Notes: generated from the sequence alone by a model not told the origin. Counted from the stretch's first letter, positions 44,149 to 52,615 are shown. The stretch is 64,000 nt of DNA from CAVZZV01 sp963779845 (GCA_963779845.1 CAVZZV010000006.1:626612-690611); one strand, 5' to 3'. Numbers and translations: made by a program.

Positions 44149-45041
44149 GTCAGAATATCTATTAATGTTACTACAACTGATTTAGTAATTAGCTCTGCTA
44201 ATATCTTATTATTAGCGGATAAACCAAGAATGTCATTATTTGAATGTATATAATTGTTGAAATTAGTGCTAAATAAATCAATTTCGTCTATTAGTAATAT
44301 AGCAGGGATATCATTGGACCAAAAAGATGAATGGTCACCTGCAGAAACAATCATTGATGTTGAATCAACTTCATATTTCAAGTCTGGCACATAAGAAGTT
44401 AAAGAATTTATATATGTATTCATTAAGTCTAAAGATAAATTATTGACACAAATGCTTACGCTTAAATTGTCTCCATCATTTACATATGAAATCATATCTA
44501 GATTTATCATACAGGATATTTCAAAGTTATTATTTACCAAACTGTCAGTTAATGCTTTGCTCCCTAAGCGTCCCATCTCTTCCCCAGAAAACAACACAAA
44601 CATTATTGTTTTTTCAAATTCATAATCCGAGAGGATACGAGCTACTTCTAAAACGCCAGATGTTCCAGAAGCATTATCATCAGCACCCGGTGCTCCGCTT
44701 TTGTAGCTATCGTAATGAGCACCCAATACATAAATAGAATCGGGAAATAGTGTGCCATATTTAACTGCAATTATATTTGGCAACCAACCTTGTGTGTAAT
44801 TCTGCAAATATATTGTATCAAGACCCTTGTTATCAAAATATGAAACTAAATGATTGACACATTCAAAATTGTTATCCGTTGTATATCGTTCCATTTGTTC
44901 AAGCAGCGTAATATTATTAAAAATAGAATCTCCAGAAACTAAATTAACTACATTCTGTATTAGAGGTTTTTGTCCAAATAATTGAAGGTTTACTGATATT
45001 AGTAATACAATAACATATACTGTTTTCTTCACTGTTTTCAT
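44124..45041 (-). CDS. Secreted M28-family zinc metallopeptidase with IS-derived C-terminus
   Basis: 305 aa with a signal peptide (VYVIVLLISVNLQLFGQ). Zinc ligands of M28 are visible: His and Asp in VLGAHYDSYKSGAPGADDNA, the catalytic Glu pair in VLFSGEEMGRLG, Asp in MINLDMISYVND and His in SAGDHSSFW. An exported aminopeptidase-like enzyme. The IS4 element entered at codon ~298: the present end LTLVGTKNI comes from the IS terminus, whereas the uninterrupted sequence would have read LTIIK and stopped. The catalytic core is untouched. Confidence 0.88.
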   Translation of the reverse strand: MKTVKKTVYVIVLLISVNLQLFGQKPLIQNVVNLVSGDSIFNNITLLEQMERYTTDNNFECVNHLVSYFDNKGLDTIYLQNYTQGWLPNIIAVKYGTLFPDSIYVLGAHYDSYKSGAPGADDNASGTSGVLEVARILSDYEFEKTIMFVLFSGEEMGRLGSKALTDSLVNNNFEISCMINLDMISYVNDGDNLSVSICVNNLSLDLMNTYINSLTSYVPDLKYEVDSTSMIVSAGDHSSFWSNDIPAILLIDEIDLFSTNFNNYIHSNNDILGLSANNKILAELITKSVVVTLIDILTLVGTKNI

Positions 45042-45053
45042 TTTTTAAATAAC

Positions 45054-45183
45054 TTCTAACGGTACATATAAGTTTTGTTGGGGATTTCGAAGCGATTTCC
45101 TATCGAGACGTTAAGAGCTAAATTAGAAGTAAGCACTTTACAAACCGCAATTCCACCCCAATAAAATTTATATGATGTTATGG
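45054..45183. repeat. attC site 20
   Basis: Left core TTCTAAC, right core GTTATGG. Arms ACATATAAGTTTTGTTGGGG and CCCCAATAAAATTTATAT pair; divergent from the main family. Confidence 0.82.
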
Positions 45184-45190
45184 GCTGGGC

Positions 45191-45499
45191 TTATTTTATC
45201 TTTTCAATTTCTCGTGATTCAAAATCCCTTGCCGAATGGTGAATAGTCAGAATTTCAATCAATTCATTATTTAACAGTCGGTAAACTATACGATAATTCC
45301 CTTCGATTAATTCTCTTATTTGTACTTTTCCTAATTCCGGTACAATCCTTCCAGATTCAGGTTGTGTCTTTAAAATCACTGTTTTGGATTTTATACGTCT
45401 GATCTGGTTCTCTGCATATCGCCTGGAATCCTTTGAAATATAATCAAATATGTCTTTTAGATCGAAAACTGATTGCTCAGTCCAAACTATTTTAACCAT
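45191..45499 (-). CDS. RelE/ParE-superfamily toxin
   Basis: 102 aa. VKIVWTEQSVFDLKDIFDYI, then PESGRIVPELGKVQIRELIE, then GNYRIVYRLLNNELIEILTI and HHSARDF: a standard RelE/ParE toxin. Overlaps the antitoxin by 13 bp. Confidence 0.92.
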   Translation of the reverse strand: MVKIVWTEQSVFDLKDIFDYISKDSRRYAENQIRRIKSKTVILKTQPESGRIVPELGKVQIRELIEGNYRIVYRLLNNELIEILTIHHSARDFESREIEKIK

Positions 45500-45669
45500 T
45501 CTTCAATCTTTTTATCCAATTCTTCGTCAGATATTGTTTGGTTATTATCAGCTTGTTGCATTCCTTTTTCAATCTTGTCAAGCAAGATCATTTTATCTAC
45601 TAAATCATCTACGGAGAAATGATCCGGAAATTTAGTAATGGTTTTAATTACATTAGATTTCGAAAGCAT
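45487..45669 (-). CDS. Small antitoxin of RelE/ParE toxin
   Basis: 60 aa. FPDHFSVDDLVDKMILLDKI, then ISDEELDKKIEEWLK. The ending is strongly similar to that of the antitoxin at 46206 (ITQLEIDQKVEEWLSGK), a common Bacteroidota type where the tail wraps the toxin. Confidence 0.85.
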   Translation of the reverse strand: MLSKSNVIKTITKFPDHFSVDDLVDKMILLDKIEKGMQQADNNQTISDEELDKKIEEWLK

Positions 45670-45779
45670 AATTTAAAATTTTCATAAAGGTACAAAAACA
45701 ATTTATCAGGCAATTAGTCAATTATTAAAATCTTATTAATGTCCTATGAATGTTTAGGTTGTCTGTTTTTTTAGCCTTG

Positions 45780-45910
45780 CCCATAACGGATGGCGGTATG
45801 TGCAGCACCGACATTCGAAGCGGTTATTGTCGGTTTTAGGTCAAAGTTAATTCAATTAATTTTTTTCGTTTCTATATGAAGCAAGGTGTTGAACATACCG
45901 TATGTTGGCA
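45780..45910. repeat. attC site 21
   Basis: Left core CCCATAAC, right core GTTGGCA. Arm family as in sites 7 and 10. Confidence 0.9.
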
Positions 45911-45921
45911 TTAGTTGTTAT

Positions 45922-46224
45922 TTATCTCGGAATATTTAGGTTGTCAGGATTCTGTCTGCAATCCCAAACTTTTAGGATCATTATTTGATCTTCAAGTATT
46001 TCGTAAAATATAATATAATCTTCAATAATCAGTCCTCTAATCCGGTCTAATTTTGTCTTTAAGCCTATTTCAGGATTTTTAGCGGCAATTAAAATTTCTG
46101 TCTTAAACTTCTTATAAAGTTTTTTTGAGTATAATCCACTTTTATTTCTTTTAGTGAAGAATTCAAGAATTGCTTGTAACTGAATTTCGGAAACCTTTGT
46201 CCAAATTACTTCCCGCTTAGCCAT
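45922..46224 (-). CDS. RelE-superfamily toxin
   Basis: 100 aa. REVIWTKVSEIQLQAILEFF, then NPEIGLKTKLDRIRGLIIED and YIIFYEILEDQIMILKVWDC. Compact RelE fold. Overlaps the antitoxin by 19 bp. Confidence 0.9.
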   Translation of the reverse strand: MAKREVIWTKVSEIQLQAILEFFTKRNKSGLYSKKLYKKFKTEILIAAKNPEIGLKTKLDRIRGLIIEDYIIFYEILEDQIMILKVWDCRQNPDNLNIPR

Positions 46225-46442
46225 TCTTCTACTTTTTGATCTATTTCTAATTGTGTAATCACATTTCCTTTTTTTCCATCATTGCTTGCAAAAAGTAGCT
46301 CTTTCGCCTGGTCATCGGTTAATTCAATAAGCGTTTCTTTTTTCTTGTAGTCCAATATGGTTTTAATGGCATTAAGAAAGTCAACGTCTTCAATTTTTGA
46401 TATCCTATGAATGAGTTCTTTTTTCAGCTGAATGGTATTCAT
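46206..46442 (-). CDS. Antitoxin of RelE toxin
   Basis: 78 aa. LIHRISKIEDVDFLNAIKTI, then LIELTDDQAKELLFASNDGK and the acidic helical tail QLEIDQKVEEWLSGK. Same antitoxin class as the one at 45487. Confidence 0.87.
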   Translation of the reverse strand: MNTIQLKKELIHRISKIEDVDFLNAIKTILDYKKKETLIELTDDQAKELLFASNDGKKGNVITQLEIDQKVEEWLSGK

Positions 46443-46529
46443 GTTTTTTATTTTTAAAGCCTGTATAAAGTTAAAAAAAAATCACGAATTCAGATGAATC
46501 CTCAAAGTGTAATTATTTCTTACAATTAA

Positions 46530-46657
46530 TGCCAACGACTGCGGTAAGCACCGGGCCGGCATTTTTAAGATTTTTGTCCGGTTTCCGATGAAGTAAATTT
46601 ATACAATTAATTTCGTTTTAAGAAAGAAGCAGGCATGGAGCTTACCGTGCGTTGGCT
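46530..46657. repeat. attC site 22
   Basis: Left core TGCCAAC, right core GTTGGCT. One arm carries a 4-base shorter bulge (CGACTGCGG instead of CGGACGGCGG). Confidence 0.88.
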
Positions 46658-46662
46658 GCAGG

Positions 46663-47175
46663 TTATTTTATAAATTTAAAATCTCCATGCCCTCTGTATA
46701 CTTTGCTTTCATAATACAATTTATAATAAACACGAAAAAGCTGATTGTTTTTGAAAAATGAATCGTTAAATTTAATGCGCGAGTTTTCTTGATAATCATG
46801 CTTATAATAGATGTTTAAATTGCTATCTACTATTCTAATATCGGAATACATTGAAGGAAAAGACAGATTCATAATTTCTCCACCTTTTGCAGGGTTTGGG
46901 TAGCAAGATACTAAAGCTAAGATCGGCAAGGGAGATTGCTCGGTAGGTAATAGAAGTTCCGGATTGTCTTGGTTAAAAAGGTTTTCAACAAATTGTGGCC
47001 ATATATCATCGAATCTCCAGTCTGTTTGATCCACCTTACCAGTTGAATTTGCATATAAGTCGCGCTCCGTGATTCCAGATATTGTAATCAAACCATCCTG
47101 TTTATCATCCTTTTTACAACCGAAGTTTAATGATAAAAATAAAGTCAGGAAAATAATGCTTGCTATTGCTTTCAT
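46663..47175 (-). CDS. Lipoprotein with a T9SS-CTD-like C-terminal domain
   Basis: 170 aa with a lipoprotein signal (LTLFLSLNFGCKKDDKQ, lipid-modified Cys 20). The second half begins VSCYPNPAKGGEIMNLSFPS and continues IRIVDSNLNIYYKHDY, with the YPNP start and beta-strands of type IX sorting domains; the end GDFKFIK is the usual final strand. Combining a lipobox with this fold is odd. Single-gene cassette; role unknown. Confidence 0.7.
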   Translation of the reverse strand: MKAIASIIFLTLFLSLNFGCKKDDKQDGLITISGITERDLYANSTGKVDQTDWRFDDIWPQFVENLFNQDNPELLLPTEQSPLPILALVSCYPNPAKGGEIMNLSFPSMYSDIRIVDSNLNIYYKHDYQENSRIKFNDSFFKNNQLFRVYYKLYYESKVYRGHGDFKFIK

Positions 47176-47220
47176 ATCTATAATTATTAGATAAGTGTCG
47201 TAGTAGTTATTTTAACTTGC

Positions 47221-47347
47221 AGCCAACGTATCGGCTGTATGTTCCGTTGCCTCCGGTTTATCTTATTAGTTTTAATAATTTATCTAAGGTATGGTTAAAT
47301 TTCATTTTAACGATGGTCTGGCAATGGAATATGACAGCCTGTTAGCG
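47221..47347. repeat. attC site 23 (type B)
   Basis: Left core AGCCAAC, right core GTTAGCG. Type-B arms. Confidence 0.88.
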
Positions 47348-47524
47348 AACGTAGGTATGTCATTATCCGGATATTTTTCATCAAAATCTTTTTTAGTCAT
47401 ATGATTTTATTGTTTGAAATAGATTCCAGGGTCTTTCTAATATGTGATTTTCTCTCTTGTTTTATAAACGCTGGTAATTCGCGATGATACTTTCCAAATC
47501 TATTTCACCGGAGTGACTATGTTC
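47348..47524. other. Tiny cassette, copy 1
   Basis: About 177 bp with no convincing gene. It contains the inverted repeat GAAATAGATT ... AATCTATTTC about 75 bp apart and ends that are complementary (GCGAACGTAGG, CTATGTTCGC). A 32-codon minus-strand frame (MTKKDFDEKYPDNDIPTF...) ends inside the attC; coding is unproven. Three other copies lie at 49360, 49662 and 51954. Confidence 0.7.
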
Positions 47525-47648
47525 GCTAACGGACGGCTGTATGTTCCGTTGCCTCCGGTTTATCTTATTAATTTTAATATTTATCTAAGGTATGGTTAAA
47601 TTTCATTTTAACGATAATCTGGCAATGGAATATGACAGCCTGTTAGAG
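47525..47648. repeat. attC site 24 (type B)
   Basis: Left core CGCTAAC, right core GTTAGAG. Type-B arms with a GGACGGCTG variant at the left. Confidence 0.88.
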
Positions 47649-47656
47649 CAAGTACG

Positions 47657-47968
47657 CTAAAGATCAATTGATATTTTAACCTTACCGCCAAGCCCTTTCT
47701 CAACGATATCATATAAGGTTTTAAGCGTCAAATTACTTCCATCATTTTCAATTCTCGAGATGTAAGTTCTCTTTTTATCAACCAATTCAGCTAATTGTTC
47801 TTGAGTCAGTTTTTTTTCCTCTCTGGCTTTACGAAGAAGTACTCCAATCTTTATTGATTCAAAATCTCTTTCAAGTTGATCTCTTCTTTCTGTACCCCGT
47901 TTACCATAAACTGTATCTTTAATATCCTTCCAACTTTTGGTATCCATATTATCTTGATTTTTCTTCAT
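47657..47968 (-). CDS. XRE-family antitoxin
   Basis: 103 aa. RDQLERDFESIKIGVLLRKA, then REEKKLTQEQLAELVDKKRT and YISRIENDGSNLTLKTLYDI. Partner of the toxin upstream, overlapping it by 20 bp. Confidence 0.92.
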   Translation of the reverse strand: MKKNQDNMDTKSWKDIKDTVYGKRGTERRDQLERDFESIKIGVLLRKAREEKKLTQEQLAELVDKKRTYISRIENDGSNLTLKTLYDIVEKGLGGKVKISIDL

Positions 47969-48293
47969 AATACATATTCATTAATTGAATTGCTTTAGTA
48001 ACCTCCCTTGGTGGTGTTTTTTGAGTTTTCTTTGAAAATCCGTTTAAAAGAATTACAAGCTTCCCTTGATCAAAAAAGCAAAAAACTCTCCAGATATTTG
48101 AGGCTAATTGAATTCTTGCCTCATACAATCCATCTGTACCTTTAATTGATTTCAAATACTTCGAAGGTACTCGCTCATAAGTCTCAATTATTTCAATGAC
48201 CTTAAAGATTTTATCCTGGACTTTTTTATTCTGTTTTAATAGGAAAGTCTCAAAATAGTCTTTATAAGCGATTACTTCTCGAACTCTATTCAT
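47949..48293 (-). CDS. Gp49/HigB-like RelE-superfamily toxin
   Basis: 114 aa. VPSKYLKSIKGTDGLYEARI, then ASNIWRVFCFFDQGKLVILL and NGFSKKTQKTPPREVTKAIQ. Closest of the array toxins to the one at 41395. Confidence 0.92.
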   Translation of the reverse strand: MNRVREVIAYKDYFETFLLKQNKKVQDKIFKVIEIIETYERVPSKYLKSIKGTDGLYEARIQLASNIWRVFCFFDQGKLVILLNGFSKKTQKTPPREVTKAIQLMNMYYEEKSR

Positions 48294-48363
48294 GCCACAA
48301 AGGTAACTTATAAGTTACGTATTTCAAAATCTTTTTTATAGCGATAAAGCTTGGGGAGTATTT

Positions 48364-48499
48364 GCTCTAACGTATCGCGGTATGCACTGTACCGGCGTAC
48401 GGAGCGTATGTTTTCGGGTTTTAGATTAAAAGCTAATTTATAAATAATTTCGTTCTCTAATGCGATTATCCAGGTATAGTGTATAACCGCTTGTTAGTA
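48364..48499. repeat. attC site 25
   Basis: Left core CTCTAAC, right core GTTAGTA. Unique arms (CGCGGTATGCACTGTACCGG and GGTATAGTGTATAACCG) that pair. Confidence 0.85.
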
Positions 48500-48507
48500 T
48501 GCCGTAT

Positions 48508-48792
48508 CTAGTTTACTTTTTCAAAAATCATTTGTTCTTTGAAAGAGTTTATGGTTTTGTATTTTCCTTCAAAATGAAGCTCCTTAGCTGAGCCATATTC
48601 AATAATCAGATATCCATAATTATCAACTCCAATCAAATATGTGCCTCCAAATACGAACCCAAATTTGGAATAATCTAAAAATCTTCCCTCAACTAACTTA
48701 TATTTAAGATTCCATTTTTTATATTTATCCGAACCCTTATGTTTAAAATATTCGATACTATTTATTATCAGTAAAAACAACAAACCCATCAT
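48508..48792 (-). CDS. Hypothetical protein, possibly membrane-anchored
   Basis: 94 aa. A hydrophobic N-terminus (MMGLLFLLIINSIEYF) is followed by a beta-rich region (FGFVFGGTYLIGVDNYGYLI). Not recognised. Second gene of its cassette, 84 bp after the upstream gene. Confidence 0.5.
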   Translation of the reverse strand: MMGLLFLLIINSIEYFKHKGSDKYKKWNLKYKLVEGRFLDYSKFGFVFGGTYLIGVDNYGYLIIEYGSAKELHFEGKYKTINSFKEQMIFEKVN

Positions 48793-48876
48793 CTAAATTA
48801 TTCATACTGAGTATAGTGTCAATCTCTGACCATACTTTGAGTGGTATATGAAATAGAATCTTTAAAATTTATTGTT

Positions 48877-49215
48877 CTATCCAAAACATGTCTTCCAAAT
48901 TCCAATAATCTGTTTTGGATTAGTGATTATCGTACTTGTATCCAACCTTGCATGAAGTTTCTCATATTGTTGAAATTGAACAATTGAATTATTTATCTTT
49001 TGGATTAAGATTATTTCAAAATGCTTAATATATTCATTTTCCCATTTATCAAAATTATTTGATGGTAAAATCAAATCATAGTCTATGGAAAAATCTTGAA
49101 AATTTTTAGGATATAAAGCTTCAGAGTTTCTATCTGGCTCTATTTTTTGTCCAAATGATGCAAAGAGAAAAAAAAGGACAATAAAATTGATAATGAAAAA
49201 TGTTCTTTTATTCAT
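48877..49215 (-). CDS. Hypothetical secreted protein
   Basis: 112 aa with a signal peptide (FFIINFIVLFFLFASFGQ). The mature part is polar and helical (WENEYIKHFEIILIQKINNS). No family recognised. First gene of its cassette. Confidence 0.55.
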   Translation of the reverse strand: MNKRTFFIINFIVLFFLFASFGQKIEPDRNSEALYPKNFQDFSIDYDLILPSNNFDKWENEYIKHFEIILIQKINNSIVQFQQYEKLHARLDTSTIITNPKQIIGIWKTCFG

Positions 49216-49231
49216 GAGTTTATTAATATGG

Positions 49232-49359
49232 CATACAACGTATCGGCTGTATGTTCCGTTGCCTCCGGTTTATCTTATTAATTTTAATAATTTATCTAAG
49301 GTATGGTTAAATTTCATTTTAACGATAGTCTGGCAATGGAATATGACAGCCTGTTAGCG
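49232..49359. repeat. attC site 26 (type B)
   Basis: Left core CATACAAC, right core GTTAGCG. Type-B arms. Confidence 0.88.
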
Positions 49360-49536
49360 AACGTAGGTATGTCATTATCCGGATATTTTTCATCAAAATC
49401 TTTTTTAGTCATATGATTTTATTGTTTGAAATAGATTCCAAGGTCTTTCTAATATGTGATGTTCTCTCTTGTTTTATAAACGCTGGTAATTCGCGATGAT
49501 ACTTTCCAAATCTATTTCACCGGAGTGACTATGTTC
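49360..49536. other. Tiny cassette, copy 2
   Basis: Near-identical to copy 1; visible changes are AGGG to AAGG and GATTTTC to GATGTTC. The inverted repeat GAAATAGATT/AATCTATTTC is conserved. Confidence 0.7.
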
Positions 49537-49661
49537 GCTAACGTATCGGCTGTATGTTCCGTTGCCTCCGGTTTATCTTATTAGTTTTAATATTTATCTA
49601 AGGTATGGTTAAATTTCATTTTAACGATAGTCTGGCAATGGAATATGACAGCCTGTTAGCG
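49537..49661. repeat. attC site 27 (type B)
   Basis: Left core GCTAAC, right core GTTAGCG. Lies between two tiny cassettes. Confidence 0.88.
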
Positions 49662-49838
49662 AACGTAGGTATGTCATTATCCGGATATTTTTCATCAAAA
49701 TCTTTTTTAGTCATATGATTTTATTGTTTGAAATAGATTCCAGGGTCTTTCTAATATGTAATTTTCTCTCTTGTTTTATAAACGCTGGTAATTCGCGATG
49801 ATACTTTCCAAATCTATTTCACCGGAGTGACTATGTTC
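49662..49838. other. Tiny cassette, copy 3
   Basis: Direct tandem neighbour of copy 2. Differs by TGTGAT to TGTAAT and otherwise matches copy 1. Confidence 0.7.
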
Positions 49839-49963
49839 GCTAACGTATCGGCTGTATGTTCCGTTGCCTCCGGTTTATCTTATTAATTTTAATATTTATC
49901 TAAGGTATGGTTAAATTTCATTTTAACGATAGTCTGGCAATGGAATATGACAGCCTGTTAGCA
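49839..49963. repeat. attC site 28 (type B)
   Basis: Left core GCTAAC, right core GTTAGCA. Type-B arms. Confidence 0.88.
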
Positions 49964-49971
49964 ACAGGTGG

Positions 49972-50292
49972 TTAAAATGCAAATTCAGGATTATCATCTG
50001 TTTCAATCCGTAATTTAACTTTTGCTTTCATTGCCTGGAAAACTTTCATTATTGTCGAAATCGATGCACTATGATTTCCATGTTCAAGCTTTGAAATTTG
50101 AGCCCGTTTCACGCCGATTAATTCTCCAAGCTGGGATTGAGTCAAGTCATTCTTAATTCTTAATTGCTTAATTTTTTCTCCGATCAATTCCATTTTTAAA
50201 TCAAACTCATACTCGTCTCTCTCAGGAGTACCCTTTTCTCCGAAGTACTTTTCTTCTAAATCTTCGAATTTTGCGTATTTTTTTGTTTTCAT
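49972..50292 (-). CDS. XRE-family antitoxin
   Basis: 106 aa. EKYFGEKGTPERDEYEFDLK, then IKNDLTQSQLGELIGVKRAQ and ISKLEHGNHSASISTIMKVF. Homologous to the orphan antitoxin at 39781. Follows its toxin by 12 bp. Confidence 0.92.
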   Translation of the reverse strand: MKTKKYAKFEDLEEKYFGEKGTPERDEYEFDLKMELIGEKIKQLRIKNDLTQSQLGELIGVKRAQISKLEHGNHSASISTIMKVFQAMKAKVKLRIETDDNPEFAF

Positions 50293-50304
50293 ATATTATG
50301 AGTT

Positions 50305-50652
50305 TTAAACTAATCCTTTAAAATATTTTTCTTTAATCATCACGGCTTTTTCAATATCTTGTTTTGGAGTTTTGTTTGTTTTTTTAATCAACCCATTTGT
50401 GCAAACAATCAAAGTTTCTGTTGCACCTGAACTATCCCAAAAAGCAAATAGCCGAAAGAACTTATTACTATCCTTGATCCGAAATTCAAAAATATCTTTC
50501 GAGCCTTTCAGTTTCTCAAACCAATCTCCATAAATCCTCAGTTGAGTTTTACGTATTGCATAAAACATTTTCTTTTTTGCTGATTTCTCAATCATGTCAA
50601 TAAACTTTTCTGCATCTGGAAGCAGAATTATTTCAATAGGTTTAATCATCAA
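50305..50652 (-). CDS. Gp49-like RelE-superfamily toxin
   Basis: 115 aa. YGDWFEKLKGSKDIFEFRIK, then SNKFFRLFAFWDSSGATETL and GLIKKTNKTPKQDIEKAVMI. Toxin-first arrangement. Its C-terminus identifies the toxin remnant at 40109. Confidence 0.92.
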   Translation of the reverse strand: MMIKPIEIILLPDAEKFIDMIEKSAKKKMFYAIRKTQLRIYGDWFEKLKGSKDIFEFRIKDSNKFFRLFAFWDSSGATETLIVCTNGLIKKTNKTPKQDIEKAVMIKEKYFKGLV

Positions 50653-50738
50653 ACTGTTTTACGCAAATTTATGTAAATGTTTCCATATTCAGAAACAATG
50701 AAATGATTTTTGTTTAGGGAAGGGTGCCACACCACTTG

Positions 50739-50870
50739 TTGCTAACGGATGGCGGTATATGCAGGGCGGAATTCAGCGCTACTACCTTCCGAATTTGTAG
50801 AATGCTAATTAAAGATAATAAATTTCAAATTAGCAGAAAACCCCGCATTGCATATGACCGCTTGTTATGG
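50739..50870. repeat. attC site 29
   Basis: Left core TGCTAAC, right core GTTATGG. Arms GGCGGTATATGCAGGGCGG and GCATTGCATATGACCG; related to degenerate site 1. Confidence 0.87.
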
Positions 50871-50879
50871 GCTGTAATC

Positions 50880-51809
50880 CTATTGAATAATAAATTTAGT
50901 GTGATAAACCTGATTCCTTTTATCTATTAATTCCACAATAAACAGCCCTTTCTTCATAATTTCTTTATCAATATATACTATCTCATTTACTTTAATTGGA
51001 AAAGTATTGACAAGGCTACCATATTCATTATAAATATTGGCTTTGATGGCTACAATATGCGCAGGATAATCAATATACGATTTGCCAACAACAGGATTTG
51101 GAATTACTGAAATCATATCAGTTGTTTGAAAAGCTGAGACCTCTGAGACCAGGTTGCATCTAAAACACTCTGAATCTGACGAATATTGATATATGGTAAA
51201 AGCATTTTCCACATAGCATATAAGTTTATATCCATGCTTTTCCCAGTGCCTGTTGATGGGTGCAAATAGTCCATAAATACTTCCAATACCTTCTATCCAA
51301 CGGTCGAACATATATCCCTGTAAATCAAAACGTTTTCTGAAACTACCATCAATTAGAACAGAATCAATATCAGTTACTTCTGCTGTATATTGATAATCCT
51401 TTCCATTTATATAAACAGTATCTCCAACATTCAAAGAAAAATCATATAAGGTCCGGACGACCGAATCAGCAGTGGCGATATAAAATACTCTCTTATTACT
51501 ATCTGTTCTCAAGGCTCCAACATAGTCATTTGTTTGTAAAGGACCACTACTGTATTTAAATTCGCAGTCTCCAATTTGATAATAAGATGAATACCAGGTT
51601 TTGAATAGTTTATGAAAAACCACTCCATTTATCAAAGTATCTCCTCTTGCTTCAATTCGTTCAACATTTTGTGTATTTGAAATATCCTCAAGATTGAACT
51701 CTGAATTATTCCATTGAGCACCATTCGCCGGAATAGGAAATTCTTGAGAAAAGATCAGCTTAACCGGAATTAATAATAAAATAATTAGAAGGATTATTGA
51801 ATACCTCAT
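50880..51809 (-). CDS. Secreted protein with type IX secretion C-terminal sorting domain
   Basis: 309 aa. Signal peptide (YSIILLIILLLIPVKLIFSQ), an unrecognised beta-rich middle (residues ~25-230, one CRC-like pair EFKCxx absent), and a final ~75-residue type A T9SS sorting domain: ISVIPNPVVGKSYIDYP, then IKANIYNEYGSLVNTFPI and GLFIVELIDKRNQVYHTKFI. It should be exported across the outer membrane and surface-attached or released. Single-gene cassette; function of the middle part unknown. Confidence 0.82.
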   Translation of the reverse strand: MRYSIILLIILLLIPVKLIFSQEFPIPANGAQWNNSEFNLEDISNTQNVERIEARGDTLINGVVFHKLFKTWYSSYYQIGDCEFKYSSGPLQTNDYVGALRTDSNKRVFYIATADSVVRTLYDFSLNVGDTVYINGKDYQYTAEVTDIDSVLIDGSFRKRFDLQGYMFDRWIEGIGSIYGLFAPINRHWEKHGYKLICYVENAFTIYQYSSDSECFRCNLVSEVSAFQTTDMISVIPNPVVGKSYIDYPAHIVAIKANIYNEYGSLVNTFPIKVNEIVYIDKEIMKKGLFIVELIDKRNQVYHTKFIIQ

Positions 51810-51825
51810 GTTTTAAATTTTATAG

Positions 51826-51953
51826 CCCATAACGTATCGGCTGTATGTTCCGTTGCCTCCGGTTTATCTTATTAGTTTTAATAATTTATCTAAGGTATGG
51901 TTAAATTTCATTTTAACGATAGTCTGGCAATGGAATATGACAGCCTGTTAGCG
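51826..51953. repeat. attC site 30 (type B)
   Basis: Left core CCCATAAC, right core GTTAGCG. Type-B arms. Confidence 0.88.
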
Positions 51954-52130
51954 AACGTAGGTATGTCATTATCCGGATATTTTTCATCAAAATCTTTTTT
52001 AGTCATATGATTTTATTGTTTGAAATAGATTCCAGGGTCTTTCTAATATGTAATTTTCTCTCTTGTTTTATAAACGCTGGTAATTCGCGATGATACTTTC
52101 CAAATCTATTTCATCGGAGTGACTATGTTC
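51954..52130. other. Tiny cassette, copy 4
   Basis: Matches copy 3 except for a CACCGG to CATCGG change. Inverted repeat conserved. Confidence 0.7.
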
Positions 52131-52262
52131 GCTAACGTATCGGCTGTATGTTTAGAGCCGGCATTCGAAGGTTTTATTTTCACTACCTAAATTAAACAAA
52201 ATTCGGGAAACTTACTTCATCCCAAAAATCACCCCAGGCTTTAAATATACAGCATGTTAGAG
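52131..52262. repeat. attC site 31
   Basis: Left core GCTAAC, right core GTTAGAG. The left arm opens like type B (GTATCGGCTGTATG) but continues with its own arms (TTTAGAGCCGGCATTCG and GGCTTTAAATATACAGC). Confidence 0.85.
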
Positions 52263-52273
52263 TACGTGCGTTT

Positions 52274-52615
52274 TTAATCAAGCTCCAGACAACTTATTTC
52301 TTTATAATCAGAATTTTCCAGGAATTCCTTTATCAGGATATTGTTTTCTCGAATTATTTTTTCCAGTGATTTTGTAGAGGTATTTCCCATTCTCAGCCAA
52401 ATAATTTTGGGAGGTGATCCCCTAACCAAACTTAGATCATAGAAATCGGAATCAAAAGTGACAATACAGTAATGGTTCTCTCTTGCATAGTCCCATATTT
52501 GACGATCTGTTGAATTTTCAAGCTTTAGATTTCTAACTTGTTTTGATTCCGGGAAAATATCTTCAAGAAGTTGTGTGATTCGATATGAGATATTTTGATC
52601 GAAAAGAAGATTCAT
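52274..52615 (-). CDS. DUF5615 PIN-like toxin
   Basis: 113 aa. NLLFDQNISYRITQLLEDIF, then TDRQIWDYARENHYCIVTFD and SDFYDLSLVRGSPPKIIWLR: the Mut7-C/DUF5615 PIN-like nuclease fold with Asp in FDQN and FDSDF. ATGA overlap with the DUF433 antitoxin gene. Confidence 0.92.
   Translation of the reverse strand: MNLLFDQNISYRITQLLEDIFPESKQVRNLKLENSTDRQIWDYARENHYCIVTFDSDFYDLSLVRGSPPKIIWLRMGNTSTKSLEKIIRENNILIKEFLENSDYKEISCLELD

Noticed and set aside
39634..52262. Type-B repeats as a MITE or small IS
   Set aside because: They carry the same YAAC/GTTR cores, their flanks obey the cassette-end complementarity rule, and no target duplication is seen.
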